From: Vitellaria paradoxa
Taxonomy: Eukaryota > Streptophyta > Magnoliopsida > Ericales > Sapotaceae
Length of the DNA stretch: 64,000 nucleotides
Direction of reading: 5' to 3'
Assembly: GCA_019916065.1 (NCBI GenBank)
Contig: CM034233.1
Location: 2,480,001-2,544,000, forward strand
In this document: piece by piece, positions 27,901-42,300 of the stretch
Layout: every line of letters starts with the position of its first letter
Numbering within the stretch: the first letter of the stretch is position 1
Notes under the pieces: model-generated
Told to the model about the DNA's origin: nothing
Database searches by the model: none
The model's input: only the letters and a program-made list of their open reading frames with translations
Program-made: the position numbers and the translations under genes

Positions 27901-30820
27901 TCAGTTTTTTTAATTTCTTATTTGGTTGTTTAGGGGGGAGGGAAGTGAAAAGTGAGGGAGGCACTATTGGCTGTGAACTGCTCTTGTATTTGAGTATTTA
28001 TTGAGCTCAATGTTTCAATGTAAAGTTTATCTACATTTGTAAATTGTATATCATTCTATTTAACGGTATGTAATGATATTTCTAGTTACACTTGTAAACT
28101 TGCTTGGTTGACACAAACTGTAATCAGCTGTGTGTGTGGTTGTGCTCTCTCTTTCTCTCTCTCTCTCTTCCCCTTTTCTGATGCAGTGAGGCTGACAAGG
28201 TTGACATGAGATTAGCTGCAGCAAAATCTGTTCTCCGCCTTTCAAGAAGATGGGATTTGCATATCCCTCCACAAATCTTCCATCTTACAATTTTAATGGC
28301 GAAGGTAACCATATTTTTTATTAATCCCTTTGGAGGAGAGGTATTTTCTGTCAATATGCTGCCTTGTGTGCAGCCAGATTTTTTTTTTTTTTAAACAAAG
28401 CCAAACGTGAGTGGCTACTAACCTTTTTATTTTTGGAATGGCAGTTAGATTTGAAGTTAAGATATTTTTCCTGCTCACTATGTTAGCATATTAGCTGCCG
28501 TCTATGTAACTTTTGATAACCAAAAAAAAAAAAAAGAGCTTGGGAGTGTTAAGAGCTGATGGTGAGAACTATGGTGACAACTTGGGCGTATAGTGATAGA
28601 TCCTTGAACTATGATTATTCATTTGGTCGTTTGCTTATGGTACAACAAATTTTGTTTCTAATTAGCGTTCCATTGTTCTTTCACTTGCCAGGACTCTTCA
28701 TCGTCCTTACGCAGGGTATTTATTGACAAAATACACAAGCTCTTAAAGCAGCATGCTGTTCCTAGCAAATACGCATGTGCTTTTGCATTGGCTGCCTCAG
28801 ATTCCCAAAAAGATGTGCAAGATGATGTATGTCTAGGTGTTCTGGTTGTGCATGTAGTACAAAGATAGCATACATATATATATTTCACTATTTTTTCTTT
28901 ATATTTTTTGCTGACTGACTTTTTATCTTTAGTCGGTGAAATATATGGCAGAGTTCATAAAGGAGTACAGTAGAGAGGCTCGAACCCATCAAACTTCTGC
29001 TAACCAGCTGGGAGTGACTTATTGCCCTGCCTATATTTTGGTGTTCTTGATTCATGTTCTTGCTCATGATTCGCGTTTCCCTTCCGGAAATTGTGAAGAT
29101 GAAGAACTTTATACTCATTTTCTAAGGTAGATATCGTGAAACAGAAATGCAGCTGTTAAATATGATGTAAATTTAAATGGTTTACTTGTTCCTTTTGCAG
29201 TCCACTTTTTTTCACCTTGCGAGCTTTAGTCAATGCTAATTTTGTTGATGGTGACACGGATCTTGTCAATACTGCTGTTTCATGTCTTCGAAGTATTTTT
29301 TTTGCCATTAAGAAGGCTGAGGATGCTATTGATGTTCACGCAACTCCTGTAAGTGTTGCAGTTATCACTTGCTGCTAGGCGTGTTTAAAATATATTAATA
29401 CAGTGACAGAGTGTTATTTTGCAGAAATTGCATATTCTGGCAGAATTTGGAATTTCCATCTTAAATGCATTAAACCACGGTGCAATCTCAGCATCACATA
29501 CTCCAGCCCTCATTTTGCTACCATCATCATTTTACAGAATCAGTCCTGCAGAGAAAAGAAAGGCAAGTTTTCATGCTGATATGTAACTGTTGATGCATGC
29601 TAGTTATTTCGTCATTTGAATCGTTCTAAATTGTGTTATACTTTTGATTGTTTACAGGATGATTTAAATTGTCCGGGTTGGTGTCATTTTAATGCAAAAA
29701 TTGATAAGAGAATGCTTTCTATTGTTGATTCTCAGATCTCTCGGGTAGGTTTTGTTATCCATCACCTCTCTCTCTCTCTCTCTCTCTTGTTTCTTACCCC
29801 ATTAGGGCCATTTGAACCATCAAATACCAGAATTGGTTCAAATTGGACTTATTTACCAAAGTAGGAGCAGAAGCATCAATATTACTTCCGTTTTCATTAA
29901 TGATGGCGTCAGTAGTATTGACGCTTTCTTCATGGACTGAATTAACCTACTAAATTTGAAAGCGTTGATACTGTTAACGCCTTCATAGAGAGCGTTGATA
30001 GTCTCAATGCCTTCTCTTCAAATAAAAGACCTAACAGCCATTTCTTTCTCCCGCATTCTGAAGATTCAACGTCCATGCCAGAGCTCTGGCATGAACAGCA
30101 GTTGAATAATCTCAAAAGTGACCATGGGATTTGGGGTAAAAACACATGTATAGACACACACACAAACACACACGCAAATATCTATGTGCATGAATTTTCT
30201 GAATTGAATTAGGTGATCAAATGTTGTGATACTGTATGTAATTAACTTCTAATGCCAACTCCCAATCTTCTGCGTCCTTTCGTTTTTGGAATTTCCAAGT
30301 GGTTGAGTTTTATGAACCTTATATCTGCTTGGCATTTGTTGGGTTTTATTGATTCTGTCCGTGTTGTTGCTCTCATCAAGGCAGTATGTGCACACTTGCA
30401 TTCCCATTTTGCGCATGAGACGGAAGCACCCATCTGCAACTGCTTTGACATCACCCCCATCTCTCTCTCTCTTTCTCTCTCTCTATATATATATCTTCTA
30501 TGGTTTGTCATATACGTACATCTGTGTATTATTTGATTCATGTCAATTGTGCTAGCTTACAACTCTTTTGACTTGGAGGCACTCAACAATAGAAGGTGTT
30601 GATTGTATCAACACTTTCAAGGTGAAGGCATCAACACTATCAATGTTTTCAGCTTAATTGGGGCAAATTTTGTCCATGTAGAAAGCTTCAATACTGTTAG
30701 CGCCTTTTTTAATGAAAGCGTTAGTAGTATTGATGCCTTTGCTTCTCCTTTGGTAACTAAGTCTTCTGTAGACCTAGTTTGGTATTTACTTAGCCGGATT
30801 GCCTTATTGGAGTGAAAAAT

Positions 30821-30858
<38 letters not shown>

Positions 30859-33800
30859 GTGTGTGTGTTGGTTTTGCCCAGTGCACTGATATTTGTCTAA
30901 TTATCAAATTCAAATTATCTTCCTGTTAACGTATCAGCCTTTTAGCACACTCATTAAGCTTGGCCGAAAATGCCAAGAGGATTGTTTGCAGTCAAAAGAT
31001 ATAAAATGCTGCACATCAAACTTGGCTTTGTGCAAAAACAATGATATGTTTATGAATGGGGTAAGGGAGCAACTTGATATTACATTGGCTCATAGGAAGG
31101 ACAAACACGCAACTTTGAATTGGGAAATCAACACTAGAGGACAGAAAAGGGCTCGCTCTCCATCTCTACCTGAATCAATTGAATTGCATAATGAGTTCTC
31201 TATTTATGATGAGCATGAAATGGATGCATCTGGAAATTATGAGCAACTTATTGGAAGAGAGCAACTTCCATCTTCTTGTGATTCTGTGACTACAAAACCT
31301 TCACCAACTCAGAATGAAAAAAGTGCTGCTTCTTTGATAGCAAATGGCCCAGTAAAAAAACATGATGGCACTGATGCTGAACATTCCAAATGTAGAGGAA
31401 TAGCAAGTCTTTTCAGCTTAAAGGTACGTCTGTTATATGCCCAAAGAAGGGTATGGATATGTTTAGCTTGCTTCCCCAGTTACTTTCAAAGTCACCATAA
31501 TTTCGGTTTTATGGGATGGTCTTTTTTAGAGTTTCGTAACTTCGAAGTACATTATATTGTCATTATTTGATTTGCCATGACTTTGAATTACATAGGATGT
31601 TGGAAGCAAGAAACAGGTATTGGTTGGCCAGCGGATAAAACTATGGTCTCCACTTGATAAATGGTGAGAATCTTTAGTTATAAATGATATTTCTAGAAAA
31701 ATGATTGCAATCATTTCATCTAACAGTGTTGGTCTTCTACTTTTCAGCTTCTGTTCTGCCACAGTGGTTGGATTTGATTCCAGAAATGACACTCACAAGG
31801 TGAAACAGGGACTTTATTTTGTATTCCTTATAGTTATCTCATCAGTGCTCTACAGTCATATGTGGGATTTAGTTTAACAGTTCTGGATATCCATAACATG
31901 GCTCGATTCTAGTTTTGACTTCTTTTCTTCCCTTCTCATGAATAGTGAATACATCATTTGCTGAAAATAATATTCAATTTTATAAATAATGAATTATACT
32001 GTAAGATTACATCAGGGGGGTGCCTTTGATGTTCGAAAAGGAAACATGAATGGTAGTTAAATCCACTGGTATAAGGTATACACTCTGCACACCTCCATGG
32101 TCAATATGAAATCTAAAATTTACCAAATTTTGGCTTGACCATACTGAAAAGCCAATAGACAAAATAGTGCTCATTGTTCTATAAACAGAAATCTCCAATC
32201 CACTAAACATCCTTTGGTTATGCTATCCTCATAAGAGCTATATCAAGTGGAAAGGTGTTAATACCCATGCCACCTCCTCTTGCCCATCCTACCATGCCAC
32301 CATCTGCAGAAACACCCAAAACATGCTAAAAATAGTCAGGATCAACATCACAGTGAAGAATACAGGAATAATTTAGCACCAATTTCATGATGCATGGTTG
32401 CCATGGAACCCACTTGTAAGATCTATCACCTATTGTTTGGTTTTTCTCAAGCTTCTTACAGGTTTCACAAATATTTTCTTATAGGTTGCACCAATATTTC
32501 ACCTCTTCATGATTCCTATATCACATTTGTGCATTCCAATCTTCTATAAGTGTGTTTGGAATTTTTCTAGAATTGGTACTTCTGGCATTGGCATTATAAA
32601 TCATGTTGGGTTGTATTTGGGACTGTTTTGCGAAGAAAATAATATTATAAGCAATACAGTTTTCATTTCGCTAATAGTTTAAGATTTTAGGTGAGATGGT
32701 GGCCGATAACTAACATGATATCAAAGCAAGCATATATCTTGAGTTCAAATCTCGCTGCCAACCTAATAGTCAATGTTGCACATGTTTGGCCTTGTGTATT
32801 TGGGGCTGTTTAGAGAACAAAATAATAATATAAGCAATAAAGTTTCCATTTCCCTAGGAAGTGGATAGTTTCAGGACTTTGATGGAAATCCTTTATTCTC
32901 GCCCAATGGAAGACTCGGCTGATGCACTGAGATGGAAGCATTCAGAGCATGAAGATTTCTCAGTCAAATCCTTTTATCTGTTCTTGCAGAGTGGAGAGGA
33001 GGATATTTTTCCTTGGAAGAAATTATGGAAGGCCCCTGTACCTACAAGAGTCATTTTTTTCTCTTGGTGTGTTGTTAGGGGAAGGATTTTGACTATGGAT
33101 AATCTTAAGCGACGGGGTTATTCTATTGTTAATAGGTGTTCTTTATGTCTCAGACAGGAGGAATCTATTGATCATCTACTCATTCACTGTGTTTGGGTCA
33201 CTAAAATTTAGAGTCTAATTCTTTCATGCTTTGGCGTTCAAATGTGTTTTCCCATGGACTTAAAATGTTTTCTTCTAGTTTGGTGGGGACATCTTATGGG
33301 CAGGAGAAAGCGGAAGATTTGGAATACAATCCCGTATTGCCTTTTCTGGTTGATCTGGAAGGAACGTAATGGGAGAATCTTCGACAACTCAGATAGGACT
33401 ATTTTGCATTCCAAAAGTGTATTTCTTTCTTGTTTGTTTAGTTGGGTAGAGGATGGAAAAGAGATAGATCTTAGCTTCTTTTTGATTTTCATAGATAGTA
33501 TGAAATAAGAAGGGATTTGATGTAATTCATTTTTTCCGAGGCATCTCTTCGATGCTCGTAATAAATCTTACTTATCTTTTCAAAAAAAAAAAAAAAAAAA
33601 AGTTTTCATTTCCCTAATAGTTTAAGGTTTTAGATGAGATAGTGGCTAATAAATAACATGATATCAGAGCAAGCATATGTCTTGCTTCAAACCTCGTTGC
33701 CAACCTGATAGTTAATTGTTGCTTGTGTTTTGCCTCGTAAAAAAAGTCTGTTCAGCCACACGAACGTGTTGAGAGTATAACATAATAATATTAGTGGTAA

Positions 33801-36800
33801 AGTTGCCCTATTTACAGTTTAGGTTTTTACGAGAGATGATGGCTAACGGTTTAAGAGGGAAATGCCAAGATATATATGGTTGAAGGGGTAAATATGAAAT
33901 TTTATGCCAACGGAAATTTTTTTCATGTTTGCTATGTTATTTTGTCTGAAGTGGTGCATATGGTTTTGCTCAATCTCATGGATAAACAGCTGGTCACTTG
34001 TTAGTGTGACAGCTGCTCATGTTGCTTTTACCATGAAACTGATTTATTCATTGGGCCATAAATGTGTTGAGCCCAAGGCAATCTCCACACTACTTGTGCT
34101 AAGCTCATTACTAGAGAAGCCTAAAATTGAGCTTTGGCTTATCTTGCTTATTACTTGAATGAACACGAGACACTTACATGGCGGGCCGGTTCTAAGATAT
34201 TCGTGAGGAATGTGTCTAACTTGCAAGCTTGGAGACATAATTGAATATATTGAGGCCCAGTTTGGTGCAACGAATGGAATAGGGACAGGGAATAGAATAA
34301 AATGCCCATAGCATTCCCTTGTTTGGTTACCGGCATGAAAATTGTTGGAATGGAACCAAAATGGTAAAATCAAACTAGGCCTGTTAACTATATCAATTTA
34401 ACATTGTGATTCCAATTAAATTCTAATTTATAGAAACTGAATTTTGAACCAGACAAGTAGTTCATGTTAGAGTAAATTCTAAATGAAATTAAATTAAACT
34501 CGGTATAAATTCCATAACTACTTAATCCATGGTGGTTTAATTTGAATCCAATTAAGTTCTAACTTAAATTTTGTTGATTAAAATTTAAATTTTAAAATTC
34601 TAATTTAATTATATCGACTTTGAGTTTAATTGATCGATACTCTTAGACAATTTTACTAATAAATTGATTATGATTTAACTTATCTTTTTCATCTTCTCTT
34701 ACTATTTTTGATTCTAACATAGAATTGACATCACAAGAAGAGAGGATATTCCCATTTCGAAAAAGAGCATTATCAAATAAGGTAGTGGAATCAAAGTATG
34801 GGAGTGGCCTTTCCATTCCCTTGTACCAAACTATGCCCAAGGGTGCCAAGTTGGTTTGAACTTTGATGAGCTTAAGGCATGTGTATTCAAGCCTACGTAG
34901 CCTAATCTCAAGCATGAAGGAACTTGTAACCAAGCTTAACATGAGAGATGTTTATCAGTGGCTTGATTCATTTGCAACTCTTCATTTGTTTTGTTTTGAG
35001 TACGTACACCTTTAATTTGATTGATGTATTAAATTTTTATTTTAAAATAAACTAATTGTTCCTCTGCTCTTTCTTTGTTATTAATTTGTTAATTATGCTT
35101 ACAATCTATACTGTTGTGTAAAGGCAACAGCAGAGTTCCATGAAGCCAATTTCTTCACTATTCTTAAATTCTCTGCATTATCGAGTTAGTGAAGGTCTAA
35201 ATGTACAAAGTAAAAAACTTTAATATCAGTTATCCAAAACACACCACGTGCAGTATTTGAAGCTCTTGTGCTTGAGAAACCCTTCACAAGCTTCAATGTT
35301 TAACTGGTTCTATTTGAATTTTTTAATGGCCATAGACATCATGTAGACCTCACTTGTAGTTTCTCTTAACTAAAGCAATACTGCTGGTAAATACATATTA
35401 TTTTTTCTTTCGTTTTCTCTGTCATATGTGCGTTACCTGAGTTAGCTCAGCAACTTAAATATGTACTTTTTTGTCAATGTCTAATGTGTTTGCCAGATAA
35501 CCTATGAAAATGGAGAGGTTGAAGTTGTAAGCTTGGGAACCGAAGATTGGGAAACTATAAGCAATGACTTCTTGATAGAAAGGGTAAATGACAAACCAAG
35601 CTTGCTGGCTTATTTTTTGTTGTTCCATCAGGCACAGGGCCAATATTCTCAACTCATTTCCTTCCTATTATTGTACACTCCAAGCAACAGTTGCATATTA
35701 TGACTTCAGATTTCAAGAAATAGAACTCAAATTCCACAAGTTGGACACAGAAAAAAAAGATGGTTTCATCTTATCCATTGCAGTTCAGAAATACATTTCT
35801 GTTTACTGACACATCGGATTTGACATTATAAATCTGTTTTCATTTGGATGAAAGGATTCCTACTATTACATGAGATCATTGTTTGAAATGATATAACCAT
35901 GGAAACAAGATATCTTATTTCTTACTTGTTAATAGTATTATTATTTTTTATTTTTCTCTTACCCCCACATTCAAAACAATAATTATAATAACTGCTGTCA
36001 ATAGGATTAGAAATTTGGAATTTGCATTAATTTCAATTCATTTAAATCATCTACTTTTAAATCTAATCACAGCACTACATTTTTATTCAAACCTGGATTA
36101 TATTTGCTAATTTCATAATTGGAGGTTTGACCTTGCTTGATTATATATGTGGATCTATTTCCTAAACATGATGTGACGTTGCTTCAGGAATCGAACAGTT
36201 CCGGTTCACAGCACTGGTGAGTTGTCAATGATCTCTCAATGCGTTTGACATGGTAAAAGGGCTTCCTTATCATATTATTCTACTAACTTTTGTGAAAGAA
36301 ATAAAAGATTTCTTTCTATAATTATGGGTGCCACTGGATAGATGAGTGTTGTTGATGTTCTAAATTCTGTAACTCACAGCCACATGAGGTCAAGAACAGC
36401 CCTAATTTTACCTTTCATTATTTCATCTAACCAATTCAAACCTACTGTAGAGTTTAGACCATCAACTATCTTTGCATCTGTATACAATTGCTTCATTTCG
36501 TAGTAAATAGTTAAGCTGTGAAGTTTACTTTTTCCAATAATTCATATTGACTTGTGAAATGAAGTTTATTGGCTTCTAGTTAAAATTTCTTGTTACTTCA
36601 ATAAGTATTTGGTTTCAAAATGTAGTTTGCCCACGTAACTTTAAGATTTGATGTTAAGCTAAATTGTAATGGAATGGTTGTGCCCTAAGAATCATGGACA
36701 CCTCTACGAGGGTGTCATTTCCATCTTGTTTGTGTGTTGGACATGGTATCCATACATGTTATATTGTTTTATAATTTTTTTTTTAATTTGTTGATTTGGT

Positions 36801-38080
36801 AGTTGTTGCATTTCAAAAACTTGGAAACAAATGCATCCGCTGCTTAGATACATATGCTGCAAATTTGAAAAATGTAAATTGATGGTTATTAATCTTTCTC
36901 CCTTTAGACTTTTTACGCATTTGAAAACCCTAATGTTTTCAGTTGGTTTGTGTGCTAACTATCTAAGATAGATATTAGGATTTGGTATTTACACTACTTT
37001 TCTAAGCTGTAGAGTGCGAAAACAAGTTTCTTGCTATTTTGACATTTATGCATACAACTTAACCGAACTCAACGATGCCTTGGTTCCAAACAAAGCTATA
37101 TTTATATATGTTACATAAAATTTATTTATTATTGTTTATCTACTGTGTCCTGTCATTAGTTTTTTGAAAATTGATTTCAGCCCATTTCATGGCACTAGAT
37201 ACTTTGTGACAGTTTAAACAGTTGATAATTACTGAGAACATGGCATTTTACATTGAAACTATCTTTTGGGTAATGTTATCCTAATAAGGCATCTTTATTT
37301 TCTCCATCTGGTAAGATGTTTTTGGTGGTTAAGGAAATTATTTGATGGATCTGCAAAATGAATGCTTGAAATTTGTATGCTGTAAGTGAAGAATGATGTG
37401 GAGAAAAGGAATAAGCTAATATGAAATTCTTGTTGTTTACATGCATTAATCACTCATTGTTTTCAATACAAACTCTAAAATAATTTGTTGCAGTGATATT
37501 GTGAATAGTCAAATAAAAATGGTCAACATATCTCCGCGTGGTGTTTGCCAGCCAACAAACTTTCCAAATAAGGGAAAGGGCAACTTTTTCAAGAGAAGAA
37601 TTCCTTTGCCTGGTAAGAGACCCATCATTTACCAAGACTTCTATGTACTTTAGATTGTCTTAGGAGACTACTGACAAGAAATAGCCGGTTTCAGGTCATG
37701 TAAGACCTTGCTTAAACTAGTGTTGTCATTTAAATTGAACTGCCAATAATGGTTCATTTTTAAATTTCTGTCCAGAAAATAACTCTTTTTTCTATTTTCT
37801 TTCATCGTAGGACTGGAACTTTGTAGTCATATTATATAGGTACTTTCACCTTCCATCTGATGGTTTGTCATCCATCAGAGACTTGCACAAATTCATTTTC
37901 ATGCTTTCCCTGAAGTTTTGTGAAGTTCCTTTTTAACCTCTTCTTCCAAAATTCAACAAATCAGTTAACATGTATACGTTATTTTTAAATGACATATTTA
38001 GGAGTTCCATGGCTGGTAGTGATTTTATAGGACTCATTGGGTCTTTCTGAGATTCCCAAGGATATTAATCATGTATTCTA

Positions 38081-38115
<35 letters not shown>

Positions 38116-39313
38116 GTGAGTGCCAACGTTGGTGGCCTTCTTATTTGATTGTTTCCTGCACCTTCTAAGTTTTATTGTATGTTGAACAAGGAATTTGAAC
38201 ATTTCATGAATAGGTCATGGGACATGAAATTCGTCTTTTTGAGGTTTCATTGTATTAATTAAGTTTGCTTGTTTTCTGAGCTCTTTAAAGAGCACATTAA
38301 AATACTGGAACTTCACTGATCATCCTAGTGAAATCTCTATGTCATGTGAGTAACTTGGCTCATTTTGGAAACACAATAGCCCCATTCAATTCTGTTGGAT
38401 TATCTGAAACTGTCAATCAATTTCACATATACACTTGTCAAACCATAAGAATTTTTGTATTCTTCTTTATATGTTTTAAATAAGTACCCAAAAAGGGCGC
38501 TCTGGTTGTTTAGAGGCAGTTCTGTAATTTCTGGGTGCAGGGAAGGAAAACAAAGGAGACAAAGTTTCTGTGAACACACCAGCATCAGAAGTCATCAATG
38601 TGAATAATGAACCTGTAAGAATGAAATTTTGTTTTTCAGTTCTCTTTAATTTATTTTTGCTTGGACATACATCAGACTTCTGAGGCTTCTTATCGCCTTG
38701 GAAAGCTCATAAATACTATCTGCAATATTTTCCTTCTGATGACGCTTCATTCCAGATTTGTGCTGTCCTATTCTTAGTTATTTAGGTTGCTTTCTTAGGT
38801 TTTTCATCAGTTGTCTGATCATTTTCTTGAGAAAGGGATATTATAAAAATGGAAATATAATATCATGATAGGAAACTTAAACATTTGTTTGGACTTCTTG
38901 TTAGCATAGTATTTTCTATCTTTGGTGAAGTTCATGATGCATTGTGTATGAGTAGTTCAACTCCACCTTTTGTTAGCAAATTTTAAAATTTACTATGCAG
39001 AGAATGCTTTGGGAACTGGTTCCTAGTGGAAAGAATTTATAGAATTCAATGTGGTATGCCACAACAGAAAGAGAGGAAAGGATGGCATTAATAAGTGTCA
39101 ACTAATCTTTACAAATTCTGTAGAGCATTGGCATTGGCTGGGTGTGGCACTAAGGTGCGCATGGACTAAGAATTTTATTCAGATGGGGCAGTTATGGTCA
39201 TAAAATAAGTCATGCATCGTAGGTTAAAAAGAATTAAATTTTAAAACTAAATTACATACTATTTCTAATTTAAACATGAGTTTTGTGATTTGATAAATAA
39301 AATGTTGCTGTAA

Positions 39314-39344
<31 letters not shown>

Positions 39345-42300
39345 TTATTAGTATTTATTTCATAATTCTTCTATAAAGCATATTCAACTACCTCAGTTGA
39401 GGAAAAAAGTGATATGATTGCCCAGATTAATAAAATAATTTTTTATTATTATGAATTGTTTGTATGTAAATTTTTATATCAGATTCACATGTAAACTCTT
39501 TTTCTTTTTTTTCAAGATCGGGATAACTCAATAACCTTCTAAAAAGAGTTATTATGTACTTAATTTGTATCATGATTTGCAAAATATTTTGTTTTTATTG
39601 TTGTTATTGTTGTCATCTTGGTCATGAGTTGTTGAATCTACTTTTTTTCAAAGTAATATATTCCGAAAGAAAGAAAGTTCTGCCACTTGTATTACTAATT
39701 TTGATTTTTTAGTTTTGACCAAATACAACAAAAATTAGATTTTTGTTTGATAATATTAGTTTTAATCATTTGAGTTTTGGTAATTAATTTTGTTTGGGCA
39801 ATGAATCTTTCTTTAGATTTGTTTTTTGTTTTTTTTTTTTTTTTTGGGGGGGGGGGCACTGCATGTATAATAGCATTATGTAACTTCTTTTTAAAATTTT
39901 AAATCCATATATGCATATAGATTTCTCCCAAAATTTCAAGAGGGGATTTGTGCCCCCCTCCCTCTATCCTTGAAGGTGGATGTTCTAGGCATTCGATTGA
40001 GAAGTTTGGGACCAATCATTTTTGATAGATCCTGACAACAGAATCAAATGGGCAGACAAGGACAATTGGATGCATTAGCATGGTGCACTGGTAGTGCAAT
40101 TGACAGTCCAATTTGGAAGGCAGTTAGTGTCAGTTGGCAGTTCTAGTGTTAATAAACAGTCCTAAAATGTGCACTTTAATGCCACGCTCAACCACTGCTC
40201 TAAAGCAGTGTGTAGAGAAATGCGTTAGAAGGTGACATATATGGGTGGACAATGGCCAGACTCGGCCCTCAAGGGGCTTAGTATTTTATCCCAAGCCCGG
40301 TTATGTTAATTCTTAAACACCAATCCTATCCAATTAAGCCCGCCTAATTATTAATCATTTTTACTGTTTATTTCATAATTGTTTTCACAATTTATACGTT
40401 AAAAATAACTAAACAAAGTTGCATAATCTAAGCCATAACCTAACAAATAATAAAACATTTAATTTTTATGTGTCATACACCTAATCTTGTTCATAAATTT
40501 TTTTAATTTTTATGTTATATAAATAATATTTAAATAATAAATTTATAATTTGATATCTTGACGTAGGCTTGAAATTTTTTACTGACCATCCTAATTAGTC
40601 TAAAAATAAACACAACCTTTAAAATATACATGGATGGGATTGAAAGTGTCGTAGACTAGTGTTCACTCCTAGTAACAGAAGTGGTAAGGGTGGTGGAAGT
40701 GATAGGGGGTGGTTGTGGTGATGGATGTAGTAGTGTAGGCGGTATAGGCGGTAACGACCACCATTTGCTCTCTCTCTCTCTCAAGTTGCTTTTGTTTCAT
40801 GTGGAAGTAAAAATGTGAGACTGACCATTCTCTCATTTTGTTGGAATGGGAAGTCCTTTTGAGTGACATTACCACTTCATTTAGGTGTAGTAAATAAATA
40901 AATACGAATGAAGTACGAGAATGGTTACTTTTTACTCCATTCCATCAAATCACATACATCCTTAATTTTTTCCATAATTAGCCCATTTCCAAAACATAGT
41001 ATATATGATTTGTAAATTTCAAAAATTTTCTAATCCCATTTAGGGATGATGTTCTCTTTCTTCTTCACTTGTTACATGACCTTACACTCTACTCTACTTT
41101 TTCATTAATTAAAATTACATAATTGCCCATATTTATTTTTACTTATGTGTTACATGCTTATAATTACATAAAATCCTTTGTGTAATAGCTTAATTCAAAG
41201 CATAATTACAATATTATAAATATTATATTTTATAATATGAATTATTTTTTAAATAATATATATTAACTTTTCAAATTTTTTTAGATATTTTAATAAGTGA
41301 AAAGGTAGTTACAACATAATTTTTTTTTTTATTTTGAAAAAAATCACTTCTTCAGATCCTCCACCGACCACTATCTCTCGCTCTACTCTCTGTTGCTCCA
41401 CTCCACAAGTCAGTTTCTAGGGTTAATTCATATTCAAATAACTTTACGGATTTTTGTGCGTGATTGTGTTGTTTTAGTTCCATTAATGATTCTCTTCCGG
41501 TTTGAATTTTGATTAATCCTCCATCGAACTCTCTCTCTCCCCCTCCATAGGTCAGTTCATAAGGTTAATTCATATTCAAATAATTTTATAAATTTAAGTG
41601 TGTGGATGTGCAGGATTACAAGGAAAGATAGGATTAGGAACGAGGAGATTAGGGCAAAGTAGGAATAGCATCGATTGAAGATAAAATGTGAAAAAAACCG
41701 ATTAAGATGGTTTGGTCATGTTAGAAGGCGTCCAGCAGAGGCATCTGTTAGAAGGTGTGAAAGTATGGAGATTGCCAGGAGTATGGAGAGGTAGAGGAAG
41801 ACCCAAGAGAAGTTGGAAATAAACCATTAAACATGACCTGACCTACCTAGATTTATCGGAGGACATGCTCCTAAACAGATCTAATTGGCATCGACAAATC
41901 CATATAGCCGACCCCACCTAGTGGGAAAAGGCTTGGTTTGGTTTAAGTGTGTATGGAACCTTGTGATTGTGTTGTTTGAGTTCCATTCATGATTTTCTTC
42001 CAGTTTAAATTTGGATTGGTTTAGTAACAAGAGTTTGAATTTTGATTGGTCAATGCGAAATTTATGAGTTTTGCTTCTGATTGTTTTGATACGATTTATA
42101 ATTTTTTTTTTTTTTGATAATTAGGTATAATTTAGATTAATGCGAAGTTTAATATTTACAATATCTTGGGGCATACCCCTGTTACAAGTACGTAGTAGCT
42201 TTACAAAAAGTCTACGTTACATTAGCTATACTTTGAATAGGGAATTGAGAGCATTTTATCTTTACATTGTACATAATTGTTGCAACAACATCAAGAACTG

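Larger units (their letters stand above)
29745..30937 (+). other. PDS5 intron with a 27-bp palindromic repeat family
   Basis: About 1.2 kb with CT tracts (29766-29788, 30462-30484, 30821-30854 followed by GT repeats) and at least seven diverged copies of a 27-bp palindrome, in two clusters (29905-30014 and 30592-30740). The open frame 29946-30212 carries two of these copies. Confidence 0.75.
31800..35496 (+). other. 3.7-kb PDS5 intron with TRIM-like units and a LINE
   Basis: From 32604 to about 33866 it holds three short LTR-like units, the second one split by a LINE (32858-33600). A candidate MITE lies at 34254-34838. The rest has no recognisable content. Confidence 0.75.

Noticed and set aside
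29946..30212. Extra PDS5 exon carrying the [13 protein letters not shown] repeats
   Set aside because: A donor-like GGTAAAA exists at about 30134, but no convincing acceptor starts the frame, and PDS5 joins in frame without it.
29905..30740. CRISPR-like array from the 27-bp repeats
   Set aside because: Repeats are diverged, spacing is irregular, there are no unique spacers of uniform length, and the genome is a plant.
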